Origin: JALRAP01 sp046340555
GTDB lineage: Bacteria > Bacteroidota > Bacteroidia > AKYH767-A > OLB10
Assembly (NCBI GenBank): GCA_046340555.1
Contig: JBKDSL010000042.1
Location: 1 to 17,158, forward strand
Reading direction: 5' to 3'
Length of the DNA: 17,158 bases
This document shows, piece by piece, positions 1 to 5,924 of the stretch (its first letter is position 1; every line of letters begins with the position of its first letter). Both the position numbers and the translations under genes were made by a program. The notes under the pieces are model-generated. The model made no database searches. It worked only from the letters and a program-made list of their open reading frames with translations, and was not told the DNA's origin.

Positions 1-89
1 CCATACCCATTCCACCCATGCCCATTCCACCCATACCCATTCCACCCATACCCATTCCACCCATTCCCATTCCACCCATTCCCATTCCG
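1..89. repeat. 15-bp tandem repeat encoding GMGGM, copy 1
   Basis: About six tandem units of a 15-base motif (plus-strand CCACCCATNCCCATT, N varying) read on the minus strand as Gly-Met-Gly-Gly-Met. The array is cut by the window edge, so its full length is unknown. Units are nearly identical at the DNA level, differing mostly in the third base of a Gly codon, which suggests recent expansion by slippage. Confidence 0.9.
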
Positions 90-982
90 CTAGAAGGACC
101 TACATAGCCCATAAACATCATATCAATGGTCTTCGTCGTTATCAAATCCGTCAATGCTTGCATGGAAGCATTATCGATGTCCATCCCTTTTGAACGGTCA
201 ACAATCTCTACTTTGATGGTTCCCGATTTTATCAAAGAGTCGATCCCCCGTTGAATATCAGACTGCGTTAAAGGGGTTGATTGAAATCTTTTTGTACTGA
301 AGGCCTTATGAACCGTTTTAGAGTCCATCACAATTTTAGCATTGAAAGCGGGTAAAATGGCTTCATAGTACCCACGCACGCCCACTGATATGTCGGATGT
401 AGGACCATCCAAGGAAGCCCACAAAAGCGTAGCGCCTTTGGGGTCTAAAACCGCAGCAACAGCCGCCTTTGATCCAGGCGTAAGTGGTGCACTTCCCGAT
501 GCCACCAAGGAACGGGTCATGCCTCCCTCGCCGCCATTTTGCAATACGGCGGAAATCACTTCAAAGCCCGGACTGCTGTCTGTACCATCCTGGCCCAAAT
601 TGGGAAGTATCTTCAACTGCCCTTTGATTTTTGCCCACGGAAGTTTTTTCTTGAGTTTGATTTCAACTTTTTTGAGATCCTTTTCAGGGACGGAGAATTC
701 AAACAAAGCGTGAAAAATGCCTCCACTGGCCTGCTGATTTTCACCTACATATTTCATACACAAAAATGACAGCGTACTGTCCTTGTTGTATGCAACCGCC
801 GGAGCTTTGGGCATGTAAAAAAAGGCCGTAGTATCCTGACTGTCCTGTAACAGCAAAACCCCGTCTATTACGAATGAGTAACCATCATACTTTACCTGGG
901 CTTTGGCCACGTTTACCGGCAAGAACAAAGAAAAAATTGCAAGGGTTATTGCGAATCGAATCAGGTGAAGGAGGCCTTTCAT
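1..982 (-). CDS. Secreted protein with GMGGM array, copy 1 (3' end outside window)
   Basis: I do not recognise the family. The reading frame opens at ATG 982 and stays open to base 1, so the C-terminus is missing. Residues 1 to about 29 (MKGLLHLIRFAITLAIF... ending AKAQ) form a signal peptide, followed by VKYDGYSFVIDGVLLLQD. A soluble domain of about 265 residues follows, then from about residue 298 a run of GMGGM repeats that continues off the edge. The protein is closely similar, without obvious gaps, to the first 330 residues of the gene at 1048-3192; shared blocks include SVGVRGYYEAILP and GTIKVEIVDRSK. The two lie head to tail 65 bp apart with no terminator between them, so co-transcription is likely. 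The periplasm, outer membrane or cell surface is the probable location. Function is unknown. Confidence 0.85.
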   Translation of the reverse strand, partial: MKGLLHLIRFAITLAIFSLFLPVNVAKAQVKYDGYSFVIDGVLLLQDSQDTTAFFYMPKAPAVAYNKDSTLSFLCMKYVGENQQASGGIFHALFEFSVPEKDLKKVEIKLKKKLPWAKIKGQLKILPNLGQDGTDSSPGFEVISAVLQNGGEGGMTRSLVASGSAPLTPGSKAAVAAVLDPKGATLLWASLDGPTSDISVGVRGYYEAILPAFNAKIVMDSKTVHKAFSTKRFQSTPLTQSDIQRGIDSLIKSGTIKVEIVDRSKGMDIDNASMQALTDLITTKTIDMMFMGYVGPSSGMGMGGMGMGGMGMGGMGMGGMGMGGMGM

Positions 983-1047
983 TTGTATCTTAAGAAATAT
1001 TTATGGATGCTTTTATTGCTCATGCGAGGATGAAAGACCATTATGAT

Positions 1048-3192
1048 TTATTGTGGATTGTTGGTGGGAGTGTTTTCTGAGGGTGGTGCATTAGGGTCAG
1101 ATGTTTCAACCTTGTTTGAATCGGATGGAGCCGCCTCGCTTGGCTGAGCATTTGAATCCTCCTTGGAAGCGGGCTCATTATTTCCTGCTGGTGGCTTCAA
1201 AAAGATATAGTTGTTGATAAGCTCCTGCATTTCTTGAACGTCCTCCGACGAGGTGCCAAACCAATTTGTTTGGAAAACCACAGGTTGACCCACATCATGG
1301 TAAACGACCAATTTTGAACTCCACTCGGGATCGATAGAGCGCAATAGCAACCTCTTTACGGGAACCGGCTTGCCTGCAACAATGGAAGCAAAATTTATGT
1401 TGGCAGAAAAATACCCGTTCTGCTGAAAAAGTTCACGGTTGGCATCCACATCGATTTCGGCTCTTGTGAAAGGCGGCACCAACGATATGGCTTGTTCGGT
1501 GGCTTTGATCCATTTGTTGGGATCCTCCGGAAAACAAATAGGATTGCTTTCTCCCTTGATACTCCACTTTATCTGATATTCAAATTCATTCCACTCTTTG
1601 CCGTCGACGCCCAAACGTGGATAAATCACCGTTTTGAAATTATTGCCCGATTCCATATCCTTTTTGGTGATGGTCATTTTGGAAAAAACCGTATCCTGTC
1701 CGTTGGAATAGGATTTACGGAAATTGATACTTACAAAATTCAGGATGCTGTTAAAAGCATCTGCATAGTCGTTGTCGATGATAAAATTGATGTCCCGCTT
1801 CTGAAAAGCAGGGTCATTCATGTTTACAATTCGAAAATATCGTTTGTCGTTTTTTAGTTGGTTGAAAAATCCGCTGATATTGCCTGAAGAATAAAACGGA
1901 ACCTTGATAGAACTTGCTTTCGACAAATTAATCGTATAACTGCTTTGTCTGATGTTTTTTCGATCAACCAGCGTATACGTCTTTTGATACATAAGCATGA
2001 CATCTTTGGCAATTCCCCATCCGGTTTGAACCGCCATTACACCTGCCGCCGCTGCTGCCGCCTTAGGGCCTCCACTGGATGCTGCGCCTAGTGCGCCAGC
2101 TGCGGCAAGTCCGCCCATTAAGTCCATTGGAGCACCCGCCGGAGGTATACCTGCTGGGGTTACATTCATAGGCGCAGAAGACATTCCCATTAACCCCCCC
2201 ATGCCCATTCCGCCCACACCCATTCCGCCCATACCCATCCCCATACCACCCATGCCCATTCCGCCCATACCCATACCGCCCATACCCATTCCCGGAGTGG
2301 TAGACGGACCAACATAACCCACAAACATCATGTCTATGGCCTTGGTGGTAAGCAGATCAGTCAACGATTGCATTGCAGCATTATCTAAATTGAATGCTTT
2401 GGACCGGTCAACAATCTCTACTTTGATGGTTCCTGATTTAATCAAGGAATCAATGCCCTTTTGGATATCGGTTTGTGAGAGCGGTGTTGATTTGTATCGC
2501 TTCTCACTAAAGGCCTTGTGGACACTCTCTGAGTTCATCACAATCTTCGCGTTGAAAGATGGAAGTATGGCCTCATAGTAACCGCGCACTCCAACGGAAA
2601 TATCTGAGGTTGGACCCTCCATGGATGCCCATAACAAAGTAGCTCCACGAGAATCAAGCAATGCGGCTACCGCGGCTTTGGATCCTGGGGTTAATGGAGC
2701 GCTGCCGGAGGCCACTAATGAGCGTGTCATTCCGCCTTCACCTCCGTTTTGTAAAATGGCAGAGATTACTTCAAAACCTGGACTGTTGTCTTCGCCATTC
2801 TCTCCGGAATTGGGAAGAATTCTCAACTGCCCTTTGATTTTTCCACCCGGAAATTTTTTCTTGAGCTTTAATTCTATGGCCTTAAGTTCTTTTTCGGGAA
2901 CCGTGAATTCGAATAGGGCGTGAAACAATCCGCCACTGGGCTGATCGTTCTCGCCCACGTACTTCATACATAGGAATTCAAGAGTGCTGTCTCTCTTATA
3001 AGATACCGAAGGGGCCTTTGGCATGTAGTAAAAAGCCATTGTATCCTGACTGTCTTGAAGAAGCAAAACGCCATCGATCACGAAAGAATAACCATCATAC
3101 TTCACCTGCGCATGGGCCGAATTGAATGCCATGGACATAGAAATGATAAAAAGTATAAAAAGGGTTTTTAGGTTATTTAATCGATGAGGCAT
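1048..3192 (-). CDS. Secreted protein with GMGGM array, copy 2 (unknown family)
   Basis: A 714-residue protein I cannot assign. Residues 1-29 (ending NSAHAQ) are a signal peptide; the mature part begins VKYDGYSFVIDG as in copy 1. Four regions follow. Residues about 30-295 are the domain shared with copy 1. Residues about 300-332 are GMG/GMGGM repeats. Residues about 350-390 are rich in Ala and Gly (including a run of six Ala). Residues about 400-665 are a second folded region with motifs such as INFIIDNDYADAFNSIL. The last 50 residues are Pro/Glu/Ser/Asn-rich, probably disordered, and lack a recognisable T9SS sorting domain. A paralogue lies immediately downstream. The start is ATG 3192, which places the signal peptide at the very N-terminus. 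No TAnnTTTG promoter is evident upstream. Confidence 0.88.
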   Translation of the reverse strand: MPHRLNNLKTLFILFIISMSMAFNSAHAQVKYDGYSFVIDGVLLLQDSQDTMAFYYMPKAPSVSYKRDSTLEFLCMKYVGENDQPSGGLFHALFEFTVPEKELKAIELKLKKKFPGGKIKGQLRILPNSGENGEDNSPGFEVISAILQNGGEGGMTRSLVASGSAPLTPGSKAAVAALLDSRGATLLWASMEGPTSDISVGVRGYYEAILPSFNAKIVMNSESVHKAFSEKRYKSTPLSQTDIQKGIDSLIKSGTIKVEIVDRSKAFNLDNAAMQSLTDLLTTKAIDMMFVGYVGPSTTPGMGMGGMGMGGMGMGGMGMGMGGMGVGGMGMGGLMGMSSAPMNVTPAGIPPAGAPMDLMGGLAAAGALGAASSGGPKAAAAAAGVMAVQTGWGIAKDVMLMYQKTYTLVDRKNIRQSSYTINLSKASSIKVPFYSSGNISGFFNQLKNDKRYFRIVNMNDPAFQKRDINFIIDNDYADAFNSILNFVSINFRKSYSNGQDTVFSKMTITKKDMESGNNFKTVIYPRLGVDGKEWNEFEYQIKWSIKGESNPICFPEDPNKWIKATEQAISLVPPFTRAEIDVDANRELFQQNGYFSANINFASIVAGKPVPVKRLLLRSIDPEWSSKLVVYHDVGQPVVFQTNWFGTSSEDVQEMQELINNYIFLKPPAGNNEPASKEDSNAQPSEAAPSDSNKVETSDPNAPPSENTPTNNPQ
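2197..2292. repeat. 15-bp tandem repeat encoding GMGGM, copy 2
   Basis: Roughly 95 bases of imperfect 15-base units encode GMGMGGM-type repeats at about residues 300-332 of the complete paralogue. Units are more degenerate than in copy 1 (one GMGVGG unit and one shortened unit). The array sits at the same position of the shared domain as in copy 1. Confidence 0.88.
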
Positions 3193-3626
3193 CTTTGGAT
3201 TTATAATATTTTAATAGGTTTGATAAATCGTGTTTTTAAGAAGTTCAGCGCGTTCAAAACACGATTCGTGCCAATCGAATATGATTTGCATCAGCCAATT
3301 TATCTCTTATACCTACAACATCCTATTGCTCAAGCCTGCCACACATCGGTTGTGAGCTCAAAAGGGTTGAACCGCTCAATTTGTGGGATGAAAAAAGGTG
3401 CTCCTGCTAATCCGTCAGGCGTTGCCTGGTGTTTTTATGTGTTTGTCTAAAAAACTTCAATCGACTTTTTCATGCGTATGCGTTTAAAATACAGGTGATG
3501 CTATCATCAACAAAAGACTACATCGAAAAACTTTAGACGCAACAATAACTGTACGGAAAAATGCATTTGAACACTGATTAACGATTAATACTATGTTGAG
3601 CGCTGATCTGACGGATATTCGCGGAT
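3193..3626. other. Intergenic gap, no gene seen
   Basis: A 434-base AT-rich stretch between two minus-strand genes. The plus-strand frame 3184-3450 has no recognisable protein features and overlaps the neighbouring start codon, so I do not call it. A small hairpin at 3416-3428 (CAGGC-GTT-GCCTG) is followed on the plus strand by GTGTTTTT, but no plus-strand gene precedes it. Bases 3572-3628 hold short degenerate CTGAT/GATTAA-like words with no clear function. I see no terminator for the propeller gene that ends at 3627. Confidence 0.6.
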
Positions 3627-4817
3627 TTAATTCACCACAAACTTTTCCTTGATATTATACCCGCTTGAATTGATCTCTATAAAATAAACTCCGGGAGGTA
3701 GAAGTTCGATACTGAGAGGCTCGTTGAGTGGAGGGTTCAATTTATTTGTTTGCACACAGCTGCCTAGGGTATTATAAATGTTGAGTGCAATTGGCTCATG
3801 AAATGTGTCGGGAAGTTTTAGGTATATATTGTCTCTTACAGGATTTGGATGTATGCTTAGTTTTTGTTCATTGATTTCGAGACTACCTGTAGTAAGTGTT
3901 GTCTTGATCAGTGTTCCGTTAAACCCTACTGCATAGCCTGCGTTTCCGGATGTAAAGTTCGCAAACAGCAATGTGGTGTTATTTACGCCCGATTGTTGAC
4001 TCCAGCTTTGTCCGCCATTCGTTGTGCGTAATATATATCCGTTATCGCCTACGATGCAACCGTATAGTTCATCGATAAAAGTCACAGAAAACAATGTGTT
4101 CGCAGTTCCGCTTGGGATAGTAACCCAGGATTGGCCGCCATCGGCAGTACGCTTGATGGTACCGCTTCCACCAACAGCTATACCGATGTTTGTATTGATA
4201 AAATAAACGGATCGCAGCAGCTGGGTGGTTCCGCTGGTTTGCGGAGTCCAATTGGCGCCTCCGTTAACGGTATGAAGAATGACTCCCTGATTTCCAACAG
4301 CCCAACCAGTATCTGGAGCAGGAAAATGTACACCCGACAGTTGCTTGTATTGTCCGTTGGTTTGTTGCACCCAAGTTTGTCCGCCGTCTACTGTTTTTTT
4401 GATCATTTCAATACTAAGCGAGCCGGAGCCGCCAACCGCATAACCCGTATTGACATCCGTAAAGAAAATCGAATTAAACTGTAGTGTTGTTCCCGTCGAA
4501 AGGGTATCCCATGTTTGTCCGCCATTGGTGGTTTTTACCGCCTTGCCGTTCCAACCAACAGCATATCCGGTGTCGGGAACCGGAAAATGGACTTCAAACA
4601 AATCATCGGTCACACCACTCACCTGAGCAGTCCAGCTTTGACCACCATTGATGGTTTTTCGGATCAGGCCTCCGTTTCCAGTAACATAACCCGTTAACGA
4701 ATCTGTGAAATATACCGATTGCAGCATGGTGGATGTGCCAGATGGGAGTTGCGCCCATTGGGCGGATGCGGGGAATAAGCTGCAGAGAAATGCAATAGTG
4801 AATAGAAATTTTTTCAT
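3627..4817 (-). CDS. Secreted Ycf48/BNR-like beta-propeller protein with T9SS sorting domain
   Basis: The frame is open further upstream, but the start is placed at ATG 4817 because it begins a clear signal peptide (MKKFLFTIAFLCSLFPASAQ) and lies about 30 bases below a good promoter; the upstream extension is repeat-derived sequence. The 396-residue protein has seven repeats of about 45 residues. Six carry the full GxxGxIxxTxxGGxxW pattern, for example GNGGLIRKTINGGQSW, and the seventh ends GFNGTLIKTT. This is typical of seven-bladed Ycf48/sialidase-BNR-like propellers. Residues about 318-396 (HPNPVRDNIYLK ... ending KEKFVVN) form a type A T9SS C-terminal domain, so surface attachment or secretion is expected. 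Photosystem II assembly, the job of the namesake, does not apply; here it is probably a binding or structural scaffold. Confidence 0.9.
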   Translation of the reverse strand: MKKFLFTIAFLCSLFPASAQWAQLPSGTSTMLQSVYFTDSLTGYVTGNGGLIRKTINGGQSWTAQVSGVTDDLFEVHFPVPDTGYAVGWNGKAVKTTNGGQTWDTLSTGTTLQFNSIFFTDVNTGYAVGGSGSLSIEMIKKTVDGGQTWVQQTNGQYKQLSGVHFPAPDTGWAVGNQGVILHTVNGGANWTPQTSGTTQLLRSVYFINTNIGIAVGGSGTIKRTADGGQSWVTIPSGTANTLFSVTFIDELYGCIVGDNGYILRTTNGGQSWSQQSGVNNTTLLFANFTSGNAGYAVGFNGTLIKTTLTTGSLEINEQKLSIHPNPVRDNIYLKLPDTFHEPIALNIYNTLGSCVQTNKLNPPLNEPLSIELLPPGVYFIEINSSGYNIKEKFVVN

Positions 4818-4850
4818 GATGCGGAATTCGATTTTTATGCGAATCGAATG

Positions 4851-4882
4851 CAAAGGTAAGCCATCTAAAAAATCATGGTAAA
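4851..4882 (-). promoter_or_regulatory. Bacteroidota-type promoter for the propeller gene
   Basis: On the minus strand TACCTTTG (4858-4851) matches the TAnnTTTG -7 consensus exactly. A weaker TTTA box (4882-4879) lies 20 bases upstream. Transcription would start near 4845 and give a leader of roughly 30 bases before ATG 4817, which supports that start choice. Confidence 0.65.
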
Positions 4883-4940
4883 TCGTTACTCGTTGTTTGG
4901 CATTGCAAGTATCCAAGCTTGAAATGCGGCTACAATTGGT

Positions 4941-4973
4941 TAGCACGTAAATAACATGCTTGATATGTTCCCT
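4941..4973 (-). pseudogene. Decayed 5' fragment of a GIY-YIG nuclease gene
   Basis: In repeat copy A the position matching the nuclease ATG (5403 in copy B) is AGG (4973-4971). About eleven codons after it still read REHIKHVIYVL, clearly related to MEHPKYAVYVL of the intact gene. Homology then ends and no YIG motif follows. This is a start-less remnant of a second GIY-YIG copy. Confidence 0.65.
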
Positions 4974-5027
4974 TGAAAAGCCTTTATAAATGAAAAGCGT
5001 ATTTGAAAAGCACGAATTAGCATTCAG

Positions 5028-5061
5028 AAAAAAGCCAGAAGCTCTAACGAACTTCTGGCTT
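5028..5061 (-). terminator. Rho-independent terminator after the GIY-YIG gene
   Basis: On the minus strand AAGCCAGAAG pairs perfectly with CTTCTGGCTT (10 bp, 10-base loop) and is followed by a run of T. It lies about 45 bases after the GIY-YIG stop codon. The same hairpin recurs at 5459-5492. Confidence 0.8.
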
Positions 5062-5106
5062 AGGTTAATTACCGCCACCGAAGTAGAAAATCTCGCAATG
5101 CTTGAT

Positions 5107-5403
5107 TTAGGTCGCAGTCTCAGTAGTGGCCGTATCTATATTGCGTAAGGTGTCGGAGAGCATCAACCGCAGTACCCGCTTACCTGCACTGGTCTTAAAA
5201 TACTTTTCCCTTCGCATAGCATCAATCTTGAAGATGTAGTATTCACAGAATACACAAACAAATGGTCGTCGACAGGCAGTGCTAATGCTTCTGCCTTCGG
5301 TATGCTCTTCCATCCTTCGTTTGAAGTTGGCTGTATATCCAATATATAACAAGTGGTCTTTCTGGCTGTAAAGCACGTAAACAGCATACTTAGGGTGTTC
5401 CAT
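5107..5403 (-). CDS. Small GIY-YIG family endonuclease
   Basis: A 98-residue protein starting at ATG 5403 (MEHPKYAVYVL); the open frame extends 17 codons further but through repeat and terminator sequence. It carries the single GIY-YIG core: YVL at residues 8-10 stands for GIY, YIG is at about residue 19, the conserved Arg is in FKRRMEEH, and the metal-binding Glu is in RREKYFKT. Length fits the stand-alone UvrC/URI-type nuclease family frequent in Bacteroidota. It would cleave DNA, but no substrate can be inferred. The gene sits downstream of tRNA-Asn with a terminator on each side, and a decayed 5' copy follows it. Such placement hints at a self-spreading or selfish element, but this is inference. 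The tail (TATTETAT) is low in complexity. Confidence 0.87.
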   Translation of the reverse strand: MEHPKYAVYVLYSQKDHLLYIGYTANFKRRMEEHTEGRSISTACRRPFVCVFCEYYIFKIDAMRREKYFKTSAGKRVLRLMLSDTLRNIDTATTETAT

Positions 5404-5540
5404 TGAAATGCCTTTTAATAATGGAAAGTGTGTTTGAAAAGCACGAATTAGCATTCAGAAAAAAGCCAGAAGCTCTGACGAACTTCTGGCTTAGGTTAAT
5501 TACCGCCACCGAAGTAGAAAATCTCGCAATGCTCGATTTA
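5371..5540. repeat. Direct repeat, copy B
   Basis: Partner of 4941-5109. It holds the terminator at 5459-5492 and the first codons of the intact GIY-YIG gene. Its outer edge (5540) corresponds exactly to the stop codon of the nuclease in copy A, so the duplicated unit is the 431-base block [terminator + nuclease gene]. Confidence 0.9.
5459..5492 (-). terminator. Rho-independent terminator downstream of tRNA-Asn
   Basis: Minus-strand 10-bp perfect stem AAGCCAGAAG / CTTCTGGCTT followed by TTTTTT. It is the same hairpin as at 5028-5061, with one loop base changed. It would end the tRNA-Asn transcript before the GIY-YIG gene. Confidence 0.75.
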
Positions 5541-5549
5541 CACTTCGGG

Positions 5550-5604
5550 GCGGTGCAGCGTGGGTAAAGTGTGCTCTGCACTACTTTACTCTCTGCTGCA
5601 CCGC
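5550..5604. other. Long nested hairpin abutting the tRNA-Asn 3' end
   Basis: Three nested inverted repeats share one axis. The outer is GCGGTGCAGC (5550-5559) with GCTGCACCGC (5595-5604). The middle is GTAAAGT (5564-5570) with ACTTTAC (5583-5589). The inner is GTGC (5571-5574) with GCAC (5578-5581) around a TCT loop. That gives 21 pairs with only a small internal loop and one bulge. The outer arm ends on the tRNA discriminator base. There is no T-run directly after it on either strand, so it is not a standard terminator. It could guide tRNA 3' processing, be a REP-like element or mark an insertion scar. Confidence 0.75.
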
Positions 5605-5677
5605 TCCCCCTCCTGGGCTCGAACCAGGGACCCCATGATTAACAGTCATGTGCTCTAACCAGCTGAGCTAAGGAGGA
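5604..5677 (-). tRNA. tRNA-Asn (anticodon GTT)
   Basis: A complete 74-base cloverleaf reads on the minus strand. The acceptor TCCTCCT pairs with AGGGGGA (one G-U), the D stem is GCTC/GAGC, and the anticodon stem is CATGA/TCATG with loop CTGTTAA, giving anticodon GTT. The variable region is five bases, the T stem is CCTGG/CCAGG with loop TTCGAGC, and the discriminator is G. CCA is not encoded; the bases after it are CGG. The gene is preceded at about 155 bases by a strong promoter and followed by a nested hairpin and terminator. Confidence 0.97.
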
Positions 5678-5831
5678 ATAACCTTCTCTATGTTCTCGAC
5701 AAGGAGAAGGGCATCCTTTCCGCTGAAGCCACCCAGTAGTATATACTACCAAGCTAAAGCACGTGTGGGTTTGGAGAGAACGATTCCGATTACAGCTACT
5801 AACCAATAGGTTATCCCTATAATTGGGACTG
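5678..5831 (-). other. tRNA-Asn 5' leader with stem-loops
   Basis: This lies between the promoter and the mature tRNA, so it should be part of the precursor. It contains a 7-bp stem (5682-5688 CCTTCTC with 5704-5710 GAGAAGG) and a perfect 14-base palindrome at 5736-5749. I find no second tRNA and no credible small protein here; the minus-strand frame 5639-5845 runs through the tRNA itself. Confidence 0.5.
5736..5749. repeat. Perfect 14-bp palindrome in the tRNA leader
   Basis: GTAGTATATACTAC equals its own reverse complement. It lies between the promoter at 5832-5862 and the tRNA. It could be a site for a dimeric DNA-binding protein or an RNA fold without a loop; nothing in the window names a binder. 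Confidence 0.6.
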
Positions 5832-5862
5832 CAAAGATAAAGCAAAATCCGATTTAAGCAAC
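5832..5862 (-). promoter_or_regulatory. Bacteroidota-type promoter for tRNA-Asn
   Basis: Minus-strand TATCTTTG (5839-5832) matches TAnnTTTG exactly. GTTG (5862-5859) lies 19 bases upstream as the -33 box. It is the best promoter match in the window and points at the tRNA-Asn gene. Confidence 0.7.
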
Positions 5863-5924
5863 AGACAAGGCAAATGTGTATGTTGTTGAAAAACAGTGAT
5901 TTTAAAAAATCGTTGAGATTCCCG

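Larger units (their letters stand above)
4941..5109. repeat. Direct repeat, copy A (terminator plus nuclease 5' end)
   Basis: Direct repeat of 5371-5540. Bases 5002-5109 match 5433-5540 at 106 of 108 positions (differences at 5046 and 5103) with a constant 431-base offset. The remainder (4941-5001) matches more loosely, with one single-base indel. The repeat ends exactly on the TAA stop codon of the GIY-YIG gene (5107-5109). It contains the terminator and a decayed nuclease start. Confidence 0.9.

Noticed and set aside
2197..2292. CRISPR-like array at the 15-bp repeats
   Set aside because: Units are contiguous, in frame and without spacers; they encode GMGGM.
3184..3450. Plus-strand frame of 88 codons in the gap
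   Set aside because: It overlaps the neighbouring start codon, has no recognisable motif or signal and no promoter; most likely chance.
4818..5078. Longer start for the propeller protein (86 extra codons)
   Set aside because: The extension is translated repeat, terminator and promoter sequence; the signal peptide begins at ATG 4817.
5604..5677. tRNA-Asn as an attachment site of an integrated element
   Set aside because: I see no integrase and no second copy of the tRNA 3' end in the window.
5639..5845. Minus-strand small frame over the tRNA leader
   Set aside because: It runs through the tRNA-Asn gene and has no protein features.
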